A stretch of 64,000 nt of DNA from Primulina eburnea. Its lineage: Eukaryota > Streptophyta > Magnoliopsida > Lamiales > Gesneriaceae. Positions 46,681-57,361 of this stretch are shown piece by piece; within the stretch, counting starts at the first letter, position 1, and each line of letters opens with the position of its first letter. Both the position numbers and the translations under genes were made by a program. The stretch is taken from contig NC_133103.1 in assembly GCF_022965805.1 (NCBI RefSeq), positions 49,111,693 through 49,175,692 on the forward strand. The letters run 5' to 3'. The notes below the pieces were generated by a model. That model had not been told where the DNA came from. It was given only the letters and a program-made list of their open reading frames with translations, and did not search any database.

Positions 46681-48305
46681 TGTGAGGAACCGATTCTTAG
46701 AATAATAATAATTTAACATTTTCGAAAAATTTTGAAATTTTCTTATTAAATAATTTATTAGAAGTATGACACTTAAAATAATTAACGGTCCCCACTCATA
46801 ATAAAATAAAATTAATATTAAAACTCCATCATTTAAAATAAATCACCAACATCCGATTAATCCAAAAATCCAAAAATATTTACTAATTCAATCTAAAATA
46901 GTCAAACCAGACTATAAATTTAATTTGCTTATCACCAATCCTAATAATCAAAAGTCAGAGTAAATAATTTTAAAAACGTGCGTAATAATATAACTTAAAC
47001 TAAAAGGTCCTCGGGTTTGCACTGCCACTGGCCCGATCCTGCTCACTGGTCACCGCCTCCTGTCTCCTCAACTACCTCATCTGCATCGATCAATTCTAGT
47101 GAGTCTAATGACTCAGCATGCATAAACCATGAATAACGAATAATACGTAATAAAAATCCATGTAATTTAAACTTAGCTTGTACATAAAATATTATAGACA
47201 TAAATATGTATAAAGCGACTTCCCTGCATAAACAATTTCATAAAAATCATAAAACATATTTTCATATTTTTTTATGCATAATCATATACGTAAAAAATTT
47301 TGGTAGAGTTCTGTTCAATGCAAGTGGCCCATACACATAAATCGTTTGATCAAACTAAACCACAATACTGAGCTGGCAGGGATCACCACAATTTTGACCG
47401 GATGTCTACTCCCACATACATAAATTCTCAGTCATACTTTACCGAGTGTAGAGGTCCCCGGTCATACTTTACCGAGTGGAGAGATCCCCGGTAATACTTT
47501 ACCGCTTTCCAATTCCGTAACATAATTTGGCCACGACAAATCGCATAGCTCAAAATAATTATTTTGCATTTGATACATATTTATGAGCATCGTGGACTTC
47601 GTTAGAACACCCTGTACTTGCTGCCGTAACTACAAAATTTAAATCACTAAACTTAGCACAAATCCCGAACGTACACATGCGAATCCCGAATTAATTAAAA
47701 TATCCTACGACTTACCGAACGACTCGGGACACGAACCATACTTAGCCAACACCCTAACCTACTGTCCAACAGCTTAAACTATCACCAAACAATAATCGAA
47801 CCAACATAAAACAACGTATGATCCATAGAAACCAAGCTGCCCCAAGGAAATGCGCTACGACCCTTGTGCGCTTTCAACGACTTCACGCGTAAACCGACTC
47901 GAATCGAACCCGAACCAAGCCCTAGACTTGACCCTTAGACATAACATAAGACCATGGTTAAGCCCCTTTTTACTCAGAACCAGCGCCTAAGCCCCAAAAA
48001 AATCAGAAACGTGACAGCCCCTCATGTGAGACCAATTTCTGTGCAGCTTTCGAGTTTCTGGTTCCAGCGCTCTACCCGACCATCCAGCCCGTGAACCACC
48101 ACATCTAGGCTAACCTTAGGACCCTAACACATGCCCCAAACCATAGCCAACAGCCCCTAAATATTTTTAAATTTGCATAGTAAAATGAATATGTATGAAT
48201 TTAAAATAATTTAACACATAGTATGCATTGCTTAGATTTTTAAATAAATAAATAAATTAATTCAATCATGATTGAGGTTTACGTGTACTAGTTTTGGGCA
48301 CTACA
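46681..48305 (-). mobile_element. LTR of a Ty3/gypsy (Tekay/Del-type) retrotransposon
   Basis: Runs from TGTGAGGAACCG to GGGCACTACA, about 1625 bases, non-coding. On the minus strand it begins right after a polypurine tract and an integrase reading, so it is the 3' LTR of a leftward-reading element. The left edge is fixed by comparison with copy A. The 5' side of the element is lost. Confidence 0.7.
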
Positions 48306-48345
48306 GTTCCTCCCCCCTTAAATAAATTTTGTCCTCGAAATTAAG
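48306..48345 (-). promoter_or_regulatory. Polypurine tract region of the gypsy element
   Basis: On the minus strand it reads CGAGGACAAAATTTATTTAA followed by GGGGGGAGGAAC, the well-known form in Tekay/Del-type elements just before the 3' LTR. Confidence 0.75.
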
Positions 48346-48347
48346 GC

Positions 48348-48839
48348 TTACCGAACAGTTCCGGGTACCGACTCCTCATGTCGGCTTCGGTCTCCTAGGT
48401 AGCGTCTTCGTCGGAAATCGGAATGATTCAGCAACTTGACCTTGACCAACTTGGTAACTTTGTTCTGTAGTCTCTTATCCTGTCGGTATAAAATCTGAAT
48501 AGGCTTTTCTTCATATGACATGTTCGGTGATAGCTGTAACGGTTCAAAGCTTAGTACATGTGAATGATTTGCCATGTACTTCCTTAGTATCGAAACGTGG
48601 AGCACATTGTGTACACCTGCCAGATTTGGCGATAGTGCTACTCGATAGGCTAGTGTTCCAACTTTCTCGAGAATCTCGGACAGCCCAATGAATCTCGGAC
48701 TCAACTTGTCCTTTTTCCTAAATCTCATAACACCATTCATAGGTGTTATTTTTACGAAGACGTGATCTGCTACGGCAAATTCAAGGTCTCTTTTCCTCAA
48801 ATTAGCGTAGCTCTTTTGACGACTCTGAGCAGTATTCAA
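48348..48839 (-). pseudogene. Ty3/gypsy integrase C-terminal fragment, first copy
   Basis: The minus-strand reading TAQSRQKSYANLRKRDLEF, then PMNGVMRFRKKDKLSPRFIG, then AGVHNVLHVSILRKY and SYEEKPIQILYRQDK is the end of a Tekay/Del polyprotein (integrase C-terminal domain and tail). Near the end the frame slips (LLNHSDFRRRRYLG, where the family has an EATWE-like motif), so it is a pseudogene. It lies next to the polypurine tract as expected. Confidence 0.85.
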
Positions 48840-49315
48840 GAACTCTCATATGACAGGCCTGGAGCCAACTGTAATGGTTCATAGCTCAATACGTGCGAAG
48901 GATTAGCTAGGTACTTCCTCAGTATCGAGACATGGAACACATTGTGTATCCCGGCCAGATTCGGCGGAAGGGCAACACGATAGACTAGTGTCCCAACTCT
49001 GTCCAGAACCTCGAAAGGTCCAATAAACCTCGGACTTGACTTGCCTCTCTTCCCAAATCTCATAACACCGTTCATAGGTGCTATCTTTACAAAAACGTGA
49101 TCACCTACGGCAAACTCGAGATCTCTCCTCTTCTTGTTAGCATAGCTCTTTTGGCGACTCTGGGCAGTCTTCATTCTGTCTCGAATCTTGACCACCACAT
49201 CTGCAGTCTGCTGAACCATCTCTGGATATTTTAAAAAAGATCTACCTATATATGATATGACTAGGAATGCGGTACAAGAGATTCCTCGTAGCTCGTAGAA
49301 AAATAGTATAAACAA
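48836..49315 (-). pseudogene. Ty3/gypsy integrase C-terminal fragment, second copy fused in tandem
   Basis: The same domain again: YPEMVQQTADVVVKIRDRMK, TAQSRQKSYANKKRRDLEF, MNGVMRFGKRGKSSPRFIGP, HNVFHVSILRKYLANPSHV, ending LAPGLSYE and then abruptly joining the start of the first copy. The two differ at roughly a fifth of residues, so they come from two related elements or an old duplication, not a fresh one. Upstream it breaks off near 49320, where chloroplast DNA begins. Confidence 0.85.
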
Positions 49316-49344
49316 GTAAATAAAAGGTTTTTCAGAATTTCAGT

Positions 49345-50302
49345 TTTTTTTTTTTGATGAAACATAATCGACAACAATAATTTGTTTCTTTTTACGAACT
49401 TGATGTTGATAAATCGGCGAGTCTAGAAATTCATTTCGGACAATTGAACATTCTCGAATTGTTTCTTTTTAAGAACCAAAAAGATTTGTGCCAAAATAAC
49501 AGATGCCAAGAAGAATAAAAGACCTTGGACACGTAATGGATCTTGAAGTACTATTTCTGCATCTCCCTGACCAAATCCACCCACATTAGGATTACTCGTT
49601 AATGGTTGATCAAATCTGATGGATTCACCTTCTGAAACAAGAAGTTCTGGTCCAGGAGGGATAATATTAACCACTTGACCTCCATCCGACGGATCTGTTA
49701 TGGTTATTTCATACCCCCCCCCTTTTCTTTTGTATGATTTTACTTACTATACCCGCTCATGTAGCATTATAAATTGTATTGTTACTCTTGCTTCCGTCGG
49801 GATAAATCTGGCCCCTTCCCCTATTTCCCCCTACGTACATAGGATATTTTAAGAAGTGAACATCCTTCTTAGTAGCGGGGTCTGGGGAAAGAATAGGAAA
49901 TGCGATTTCGTTATATTTCTGACCAAGGACAGGCCCTATCACAAGAATATTTTTTTGATTAGGGCGGTAGCTCTGAAAAGACAAATTGCCCATCTTTTCT
50001 TTCATCTTGGGAGAAATACAATCGGAAGGAGCTAATTCAAACCCCTCCGGTAAAATAAGAACAACCCCTACATTCAAACCACATTTCTTACCATTAGCAA
50101 GAACTTGTTTCACTTGCTTATCATAAGGAATTCGAACAACTGCTTCAAATACAGTATCAGGAAGTACCGCTTGTGGAACCTCAATATCCACAAGCTTATT
50201 AGCTAAATGGCAATTGGCGCATACAATACGTCCAGTCGCTTCTCGTGGATTTTCATTAACTCTGCTGCGCAAAAATGGGATATGCACTTGAAATGGATGT
50301 TC
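49345..50302 (-). pseudogene. petA: Chloroplast petA (cytochrome f) fragment in the nucleus (NUPT)
   Basis: The minus strand encodes most of mature cytochrome f: the haem site [67 protein letters not shown], and the C-terminal anchor [20 protein letters not shown] with stop at 49423. The petA 3' flank (to about 49345) came along. Decay is clear: a TGA after YNAT, a frame break in a run of nine C at about 49717, and a shifted frame near 50262 between AQQ and NENPREA. Several changes fit C-to-T decay (for example PSDC where plants have PPDR). The fragment reaches the N gap, so its right end and the signal peptide are unknown. Confidence 0.95.
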
Positions 50303-50402
50303 NNNNNNNNNNNNNNNNNNNNNNNNNNNNNNNNNNNNNNNNNNNNNNNNNNNNNNNNNNNNNNNNNNNNNNNNNNNNNNNNNNNNNNNNNNNNNNNNNN
50401 NN
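50303..50402. other. Assembly gap (100 N)
   Basis: Exactly 100 N, the usual filler for a gap of unknown size. Translations across it are meaningless. The joined sides may not be neighbours at true distance. Confidence 1.
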
Positions 50403-50696
50403 AATATCAAATTCAAAACTATGTAAGAATTGAATGGAGAAAACAAAACCATACACTAAGGGGATGCGATATAATGAAAAACAGTTCAAAACAACTATCT
50501 TGAAACGTAACCTGTATAATCATTTATAAATCAATCACATACTGTATATTGAAGGACCAAATAACACACGATATTGTTAAGTTGATATGAATGATAGAAT
50601 GAAATAACATCAAAAGATATCATGTTCCACACTTTCCTCTTATAGAAGAAATAACATCAAAAGATAGAGACATACATTTGAGAATATTCAATTTTT
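50403..50696. other. No gene seen
   Basis: AT-rich; I see no chloroplast-like coding sequence right of the gap, so the petA insert ends inside or near it. Confidence 0.4.
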
Positions 50697-51680
50697 TGTT
50701 GGAACTTTTCAAGTTCGCAATTTTGACTTTGATGATAACAAAACTTGTTAATTTGTGTTACTAATAATCTACCTTAGTGTGCAGCAGCTAGGATCATTCA
50801 CGAAGTTTTTTACATCGCAAGCTGAAGACCTAACTGATCACAAACTGAATCAGTCTATCTGATTACGTCATTTGAGCAGTCCAGCTGATTGTTCAGTTGA
50901 TAGGTGGTTCATCAGGAGATCCTCAGAAGCTTGGCCAGCTGAAGGAGTGTTCAACTGATGAAGAAACCCAGCTGATCAGTCCAACTGAATAAGAGTTAAA
51001 TCAGTTCCACTGACAAGTTAACTGATTTCATCAGCCCAACTAAAGATCAGTTCATCTGACCAGTTTGAAGTATCAGTCAGAATATTTTAGTTGTAGATGA
51101 AGAAAAACTCTTTCAGTGGATTCCAGCTATGCATGAAGGTGCAAAGCCATTGTCCAGTCAAAGGACAATAATGGACGTTGCATCAGAGCATTAAAGACAA
51201 AATATTTCAGAAGGGCAGTCGAAAAGTCGAGACTCAAAGTCCAAGAAACGAATTCAAAATGCAACGGATACAATAAATGATTCTCACTGTACGTTCAGTT
51301 TTCCTGCCTATATAAAGAGAAGATCAGTGAAGACTCAAGATGCACAAGTAGAAGAAGCTAAAGAAAAAGAATGATATACAAAAAAAAGCTTCTTCAAGAG
51401 AGAAAAGAAAGGGCACGCACATTGCACATCAACTTTCAGAAGAAATCAGCCCAGAGAGACACTTTAACGTGTTATCTGCTTAGTTTAGAAGCCATTTTTC
51501 TCTCAGTGTATGAGAACATCCTTGTTCAGTTCACACACACAAATTCTCTGAACCACACAAATACAATCTTACACAAAGACGTTAAACTTGTGTATATAGT
51601 CTTTGACACATAGACGTTAAAGAAGTGTTGGCTGGTAGATGCTGCCTTCAGTCGTAGCTAGGAGTTCAGTTTAGGCCGTA
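50697..51680. mobile_element. Copia-type LTR fragment
   Basis: Starts TGTTGGAACTTTTCAAG and carries many CAGCTGAT / AACTGATC motifs, a TATATAAAG box at about 51310 and a transcribed-leader-like stretch after it. This is the look of a long plant Copia LTR. No coding domain follows. Its 3' part lies within the tandem duplication that begins here. Confidence 0.5.
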
Positions 51681-52956
51681 GTGTAAGTCCTAGCTGAGTG
51701 GGTTTGTACAAAGATTTGTATAAATCAAAGTCTTCTAGTGGATCCTACCCGAGGCGGTAGAAGGGGTGACGTAGGAGCTGTTGAAGTCTCCGAACATCCA
51801 TAAATATATATATTGTGTATTTAACTGATTAACTACTGTTTTCAAACTGTTTGGATCAGTTGGAGTATCCGTCAGTTCAGTTGTCACTATAATTGAACTA
51901 ATGAATGCAAAAACCAATCTAATTTTTTTCGGTTATTCAGTTTACATAAGTTAAAATGTTTTCTTCAAGAAGGATTACTTCGAGTTTCTTCCGCTTGGTT
52001 TTAACCAAACTCGATTTAATTCATCGGTATTAATATTCTTAGAACACGAGCTATTGCAGCTCATTGGAGAATATAGTGTTTGAAATGCCTTCGAAGGCAT
52101 TAGCACACTCGATCCTTTCCTGAATGTTCTATACAAGAATGTTGATGACAGAGGATTCATCCAAGCAAAGATAATCAATAGTCAAACCAAATGCACATTC
52201 CCATTTATGTATATTTTTAATAATCAATGAAGCATAATAACAACAAAGACAGAGGGTTTTGACACATAAAAATTTTGAGTAAAGTCATGCATTTAATTTT
52301 TTTGTTTATTAGGCAGTGGTGTAAGTCCTAGCTGAGTGGGTTTGTACAAAGAGTTGTATAAGTCAAAGTCTTCTACTGGATCCTACCCGAGGCGGTAGAA
52401 AGAGTGGCGTAGGAGCAGTTGAAGTCTCCGAACATCCATAAACATATTTTGTGTATTTACCTGATTAACTGCTGTTTTCAAACTGTTTGGATCAGTTGGA
52501 GTATCCATCAGTTCAGTTGTCACCATAACTGAACTGATGAATGCAAAAACCAATCTACTCTTTTTCGGTTATTCGGTTTACATAAGTTAAAATGTTTTCT
52601 TCAAGAAGGATTGGTTCGAGTTTCTTCCGCTTGGGTTTAACCAAATTCGATTTAATTCATCGGTGTTAATATTCTTAGAACACGAGCTATTGCAGCTCAT
52701 TGGAGAATATAGTGTTGAAAATACCTTCGAAGGCACTAGCACACTCGATCCTTTCTTGAATGTTCTATCCAAGAATGTTGATGACAGAGGATTCATCCAG
52801 AAAAAGATAATCAGTAGTCAAACCAAATGCCCATTCCCATTTATGTATATTTTTAATAACCAATGAAGTATACTAACAACAAAGATAAAGGGTTTTGACA
52901 CATAAAAAATTTGAGTAAATTCATGCATTTAGTTTTTTGTTTATTAGCGTCAGAAA
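51681..52956 (+). repeat. Tandem duplication, 638-bp period, two units
   Basis: GTGTAAGTCCTAGCTGAGTG begins at 51681 and again at 52319, and the units stay alike to their ends. Each holds the 3' part of the LTR-like sequence and then a coding-like stretch. In unit 2 this is open from about 52613 to 52866 (FEFLPLGFNQIRFNSSVL, then LEHELLQLIGEYSVENTFEG). In unit 1 it has a TGA after GEYSV. I do not recognise this product. Divergence of several percent suggests the duplication is not recent. Confidence 0.85.
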
Positions 52957-54259
52957 TTGTAAGATGAATGAATGTTGTGGTGCATAGGCGGTGAAATTCG
53001 AGCCATTGTGCAGGATTCAATTGAGCCTAATTAAACACTTTTAACTTTGCTACAATTTGTATAGTTCTTTAATATTTTAATTTAATGACCAAGAATGACA
53101 TGCCTTTTTCATTGAAACAACTATAAGTGAGATGGCACGTCCTTCAATCCCATCGAGATATAGCAGAAAAAACACTTCAACACTACACCTCAGATCATAA
53201 AACTAGTTCTGAACAACATTTAAAAATTGAAGAAGCTGATCACAAACATTTATATTTTAAAAATATTATTTCCTATTTTAAATATGAATCGGGTTGACCC
53301 GTATTACGAAAATATATTTGTGAGATCAAATTAAAAGATATCAAATTTTGAATTAAATTATTGGAAAGATTAATAAACACCAAACTAAAAATAAAAACAT
53401 AGAACATAAAGCAAATATATTTCATTGGTTGTTGTATTTCAAGCGAGAAAATATTGAAAACTTTTCCAAGGCTAAAAATAAAAATGTGAAAAACCCAAGA
53501 AATCCATATGTTCACATTTTTAATTGAGAATAAAATTCCACATCTCAGCTTCCCTGTAAGATCTTAATCTGGATTGTTTCCTTTCCACCAATATTCATCA
53601 CTGGCATAAACTCTCTTTCATCATTTCTCCTGTTTTTAAACATTGACAAAGCGCTAAACAATCAAACTAAATTTATTTTTCACTAAAATGAAACAAAAAA
53701 CTACACACAAATATATAGTAATAGTTCTGCTTGAGTAAATCTCACAAAAAATCTCAAATAACAATTACTATTCCTCGAACAACACAACCAGAATATAAAT
53801 GAGAAATGACTTAAAACTTTAGAGTATCTTGTCACACATTATGTCAAATGGTTGGTGTACACCTTGAGTTATGTCCAAACCTCAAATAATTACTCGTTCC
53901 ATCTAGAGGGAATCAAATTACACACAAATTACCACATTAAATATACAAATTCAACCCATATTTTTTCTTAAATAATCAACCAAAATAATCAGTGTCCTTT
54001 TAAAAATAACCAAAAATAATAATTTAAATTAGCTATTAAAAAAATATGTATAGTTTATTGAACACTTTAATTCTACAAACAAAATAAATCATCAAATCTA
54101 CTTGATTTCAAAACCGATTTCCACAGAAAAAATTCAAAAATCATATTATATTATACTTATTAAAACTTTGGTTTACGTATTAAACTTTTTTAAAAAACAA
54201 AAAAAATGACTTAAAACTTTAGAACACCATGTTCACACATTATGTCAAAAGGTTGGTGA
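52957..54259. other. AT-rich DNA, no gene seen
   Basis: Very AT-rich, without a long ORF of recognisable product (53273-53515 on the minus strand looks like chance). A short repeat (GACTTAAAACTTTAGA with CACACATTATGTCAAA) occurs at 53809 and 54208, just before the next element. Confidence 0.45.
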
Positions 54260-54590
54260 TGTGATCCGGGTAAAATGGATGAGCAGGGTCGGGTGCTCCG
54301 CCGGGTCAAATCAAGAATTTATAGTGTTGTTAGGAAAATGAACAAGGTAGATGGCTTCGATCGTGACCTGCAAACAATGAAAGGAACTCGTGAATGGGCG
54401 CCGGAAGGGTGTCCGGCGTGACTGCTCCGATGCTTAAGTCAGCAGGTTTGTCGAGAGAGGAACTTAAAGCAATATGTATGGATGCTTGAGAGTGAAAAAA
54501 TTTTAGACCTGTAGAATGTCAACGATACCTGCTATTTGAAGAGAAGCTAGGGTTACCTTGATGCGCGTGCTCACCTACTACTTGTACCCT

Positions 54591-54780
54591 CGGACGTTGA
54601 CGGCATGTCGGGTCCCTTTCTACCCGATAGCTTCGTGGGTACTCCAAGAATAAGGGACGTTGACTGCATGTCCAGTCCCTTTCTTCTCCATATTTTCGGG
54701 GATACGTTCAGGCGGAAGACGTTGACTTCCCGCCCAGTCGCTTTCTGCCCTACAATCTATAAGGTCCTCTAAGTAAGTTA
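54591..54780. repeat. Three imperfect direct repeats of about 62 bp
   Basis: GACGTTGAC ... GTC-CAGTC/GGTCCCTTTCT starts at 54593, 54656 and 54718, spacing 63 and 62 bases. They lie within the presumed 3' LTR of the Tat-type element. Confidence 0.75.
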
Positions 54781-55328
54781 CTCGAGTATTGAGCCCTCGG
54801 CTTTAGCATGAAAGCCCGGTCCCTAGTTGCTCGGGAGGTAAGTAAATACCCGGTCATGCATGAAGCGCCCAGTCGCGTGGATAACAATCGCCCTCCCGGT
54901 TTCTATAGGGGCTACTCAATGACATTTCCCGGGTCCTCCAGGACCCGAGCCCTTATAGGGGTATCACCACCCATCCCTAAAACAGTCGGGCTGGAGTCTC
55001 ACTCGTTGTCCCGTTTGGTGTGAAATAATTCACGGTGTATAATAGCATCGGAGCCTTTAAATATCCCGTAGAAGAGATGTCACGCCTGGATGATTTGTCT
55101 CCCGGACCCTAATGAATTGTTATCCAACCCCTCTGGATATTGCATTCGTTATAATGAGATGCACCCACAATTAATTCCTACTAGAAAACGCTCCACATCT
55201 CGAGAAATGGATAAGTCTGACACCTCGACAACTGTGCACGTCTTTTCACCTCCCGGCACAATTTCCAAAACTTATCTCAACCGTTCAGGCATCTTGAAGA
55301 TCAACGGTCATTATTAATTTGTTCTTAT

Positions 55329-55335
55329 TATAAAT
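55329..55335 (+). promoter_or_regulatory. TATA box of antisense ORF 1
   Basis: TATAAAT, 53 bases before the ATG at 55388. Upstream at about 55211 lies ATAAGTCTGACACCTCGA, which recurs before ORF 2, and an ACGT core. Confidence 0.55.
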
Positions 55336-55387
55336 AGTGCCTTACCGATCCGCCATCATACCAGCAAAGTGTTGTTAGGAAGATACA

Positions 55388-55807
55388 ATGGCAGGTGCTA
55401 GCAATCCCAGCGTCCCTGATCTGGCGGAAGAGTTCATGAATGCATCTACAGATAGGCATAAGACGGAAATAGAGGAGGAGGTCTTTCACAAGATTCTTGC
55501 CTTCTGGGAGGCACTGCAGGAGTTACAGCTTCTCTACTACTGCGGTGAGGCTAATACTCCTCGGCTTCTGGCGAAATTGGAGAAGTATCGGGAGTATCTA
55601 AATATTTCCGAGTTGGGGGATCCTTTTGAAGAGGACCGCATGTACGAACTGATGCTTCGAAAAGAGAGGAACACTCTCAACGATATCACTGACACCAAGG
55701 GCTATGAAGGAAGGGCTACACGAGAAGTAAGACGTTGGATGTTCCTGTGGAAAGCCTTCGTAGAGGAGGCATATTTCGATGTAATCCGAAGTAATTTCGT
55801 TAAATAA
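55388..55807 (+). CDS. Antisense-cassette ORF 1, 139 aa, family not recognised
   Basis: Intact ORF, ATG at 55388, stop at 55805-55807. It is predicted to be mostly helical and charged. Key segments are EIEEEVFHKILAFWEALQEL, RLLAKLEKYREYLN, EDRMYELMLRKERNTLND and VRRWMFLWKAFVEEA. No signal peptide or membrane segment. It is the most divergent of three paralogues in a row (ORFs 2 and 3 follow), sharing the frame (E)EEh..Kh...W ... D/EDphL..MLhKE...L..I ... W...W. It runs opposite to the host retrotransposon's pol. I do not know a family for it; a retrotransposon accessory protein is an inference from position. Confidence 0.6.
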   Translation: MAGASNPSVPDLAEEFMNASTDRHKTEIEEEVFHKILAFWEALQELQLLYYCGEANTPRLLAKLEKYREYLNISELGDPFEEDRMYELMLRKERNTLNDITDTKGYEGRATREVRRWMFLWKAFVEEAYFDVIRSNFVK

Positions 55808-55959
55808 AATTATTATCCGAGTTTACTGTCTTTGCACCACTTCATCTGATGCATATCCCACGGGCTGCATAACTCGACTGACAAGATTAACTAATAATAG
55901 GTAACGAACGGAGACGTGAGGATTTCGTATTTAAAACAAAAAGGGCGCCCAAGCTCCGC

Positions 55960-56050
55960 ATCTCTCGGGCTTGCAATAATATGCCGGGACCTCGAATCTC
56001 CCGGTCTGAAGATAAAATGCCGGGGCCTTAAACCTCCCGGACTCAATACA
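55960..56050. repeat. CCGGG-type repeats after ORF 1 (degenerate)
   Basis: Two units of the form TGCCGGGxCCTxxAAxCTCCCGG, matching the well-kept array after ORF 2. Each unit is a small inverted repeat. Confidence 0.6.
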
Positions 56051-56166
56051 AATATTTCCCCGCTTACCCGGATGTCCCGATTGTTATGATAACAGGTGTA
56101 AGCCTTAACTCCTTCCTGGAGACGCTTCGTATTTCGGGAAAGAAATAAGTCTAACGCCTCGATAAT

Positions 56167-56172
56167 CACGTG
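56167..56172 (+). promoter_or_regulatory. G-box (CACGTG) upstream of ORF 2
   Basis: CACGTG 90 bases before the TATA box of ORF 2. The same motif stands before ORF 3 and before the Transposase_28-type gene. G-boxes bind plant bZIP and bHLH factors; control by them is inferred. Confidence 0.45.
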
Positions 56173-56261
56173 TATCCTTTCCTCTTCTGACGATTAATAC
56201 TTTAGTACCTCGATATTCGTAATAGTCTCTTCGTCTACCTTGATAATAAATGCTATGTGCC

Positions 56262-56268
56262 TATAAAT
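56262..56268 (+). promoter_or_regulatory. TATA box of antisense ORF 2
   Basis: TATAAAT, 40 bases before the ATG at 56308. It lies inside the longer upstream reading frame, which argues for the internal start. Confidence 0.55.
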
Positions 56269-56307
56269 ACAGGGAGGCAATGGAAGGTAAGAGATAACAT
56301 CTTCGAC

Positions 56308-56742
56308 ATGGCGAGTTCGAGCGAATCTACGGTCTGCAGTGGCATCTACGTTCCAGCGCCCAATACCCTACCTCCTCATATGGAGGATCTGAAGAGGACC
56401 ATTGAGGAGTTGGTCCTGTCGAAGGTGATGTCCACTTGGCATAAGATTCAAGATCTTAATGCCACGCTCCGAGAGGGTTTGGCCTTCACTCGGGCACAAA
56501 GAGCGGTGGCGAGGAGGTATAAACGGGAGCTCGAAGTCAACCATGTTGCCGAGCTAGCTACTGATGAAGTCCTGCTTCACGCGATGCTGCTGAAGGAAGG
56601 GCGTCAACTGGAAAAGATTTCCTCCTCTGAGTCCTTTAACATCGCCCAGTCTCCTGAACTAACCCACTGGATCCATGAGTGGCAGCATGTTGTAGGTGTA
56701 CTAATAATTGGTGCTAGGCATGAGCGATTCCTTTATGAATAA
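56308..56742 (+). CDS. Antisense-cassette ORF 2, 144 aa, family not recognised
   Basis: The start at 56308 (MASSSEST) is chosen over an in-frame ATG at 56257, because the latter lies before the TATA box and because ORF 3 begins alike (MSNSSGSS). A Ser-rich head is followed by a helical body: PHMEDLKRTIEELVLSKVM, then TRAQRAVARRYKREL, then DEVLLHAMLLKEGRQLEKI, then LTHWIHEWQHVVGV. It is clearly paralogous to ORF 3 over its whole length and more distantly to ORF 1. It is intact, with no membrane segment. Function unknown; probably a nuclear or cytoplasmic accessory protein of the retrotransposon. Confidence 0.6.
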   Translation: MASSSESTVCSGIYVPAPNTLPPHMEDLKRTIEELVLSKVMSTWHKIQDLNATLREGLAFTRAQRAVARRYKRELEVNHVAELATDEVLLHAMLLKEGRQLEKISSSESFNIAQSPELTHWIHEWQHVVGVLIIGARHERFLYE

Positions 56743-56883
56743 CATCTGTTTATTTGTTTCACTCTCTTCTTCGCACGTTTATCAATGATAAATCGAATAT
56801 AATTCGTAAACACGCGATTGAATCATCCAGAACAAAAATCTCACCTACTTTAAACAAAGCAATTAGAGCTTCGTTTGGAATAA

Positions 56884-57053
56884 AATGTCGGGGCCTCAAA
56901 TTTCCCGGACTGAAAATAACGTGCTGGGGTTTTAAACCTCCCGGACTTAGAATAATGTGCCGGGATCTCAAACCTCCCGGGCTTAGAATAATGTGCCGGG
57001 ATCTCAAACCTCCCGGGCTTAGAATAATGTGCCGGGATCTCAAACCTCCCGGA
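56884..57053. repeat. 36-bp tandem array of CCGGG hairpins after ORF 2
   Basis: About five units of 36 bases: two degenerate, then three nearly identical (CTTAGAATAATGTGCCGGGA..., then TCTCAAACCTCCCGG). Within each unit CCGGGA and TCCCGG can pair over a 9-base loop. Because 36 is a multiple of three, both strands stay open and make false 12-residue repeat proteins. Confidence 0.85.
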
Positions 57054-57209
57054 CTATTCACGTGGTATCCGGATGATATACAACTCATCATTAAAACTTT
57101 CACCGAATGAGAGTGTTCCGTATTCCTAGATGTATCAGTCGGGCGCCTTGGTAACCGTCAATGCCCCTTCACCTTCTTAGCACAATTTTCAAGGAATATC
57201 CTGACCGCC

Positions 57210-57215
57210 CACGTG
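57210..57215 (+). promoter_or_regulatory. G-box (CACGTG) upstream of ORF 3
   Basis: CACGTG 104 bases before the TATA box of ORF 3, in the same relative place as before ORF 2. Confidence 0.45.
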
Positions 57216-57318
57216 TTTAGATTCGATGGCTTCGATTAACTTTTTCCTTTGACTCATAGAGGGGACGATTCCGCTGGCTGGGACCCTTGTATTTCCTCCA
57301 CATTTAAAAACGTTCACC

Positions 57319-57325
57319 TATAAAT
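57319..57325 (+). promoter_or_regulatory. TATA box of antisense ORF 3
   Basis: CACCTATAAATAAGG, with the box 37 bases before the ATG at 57362; nearly the same wording and spacing as before ORF 2. Confidence 0.55.
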
Positions 57326-57361
57326 AAGGGGGGATAGATGCAAAGTGACCCTCAATTCAAA

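Noticed and set aside
49345..50302. Functional cytochrome f gene, or plastid contamination
   Set aside because: A nonsense codon and at least two frame breaks, plus retrotransposon DNA directly attached, show an old nuclear copy.
49757..50503. ORFs running across the N gap
   Set aside because: The X residues are unknown bases; joining frames over the gap is not meaningful. Only the petA-like part is supported.
56754..57110. ORFs on both strands over the 36-bp array with 12-residue repeats
   Set aside because: Same cause: the period is divisible by three. It lies in the 3' region of ORF 2.
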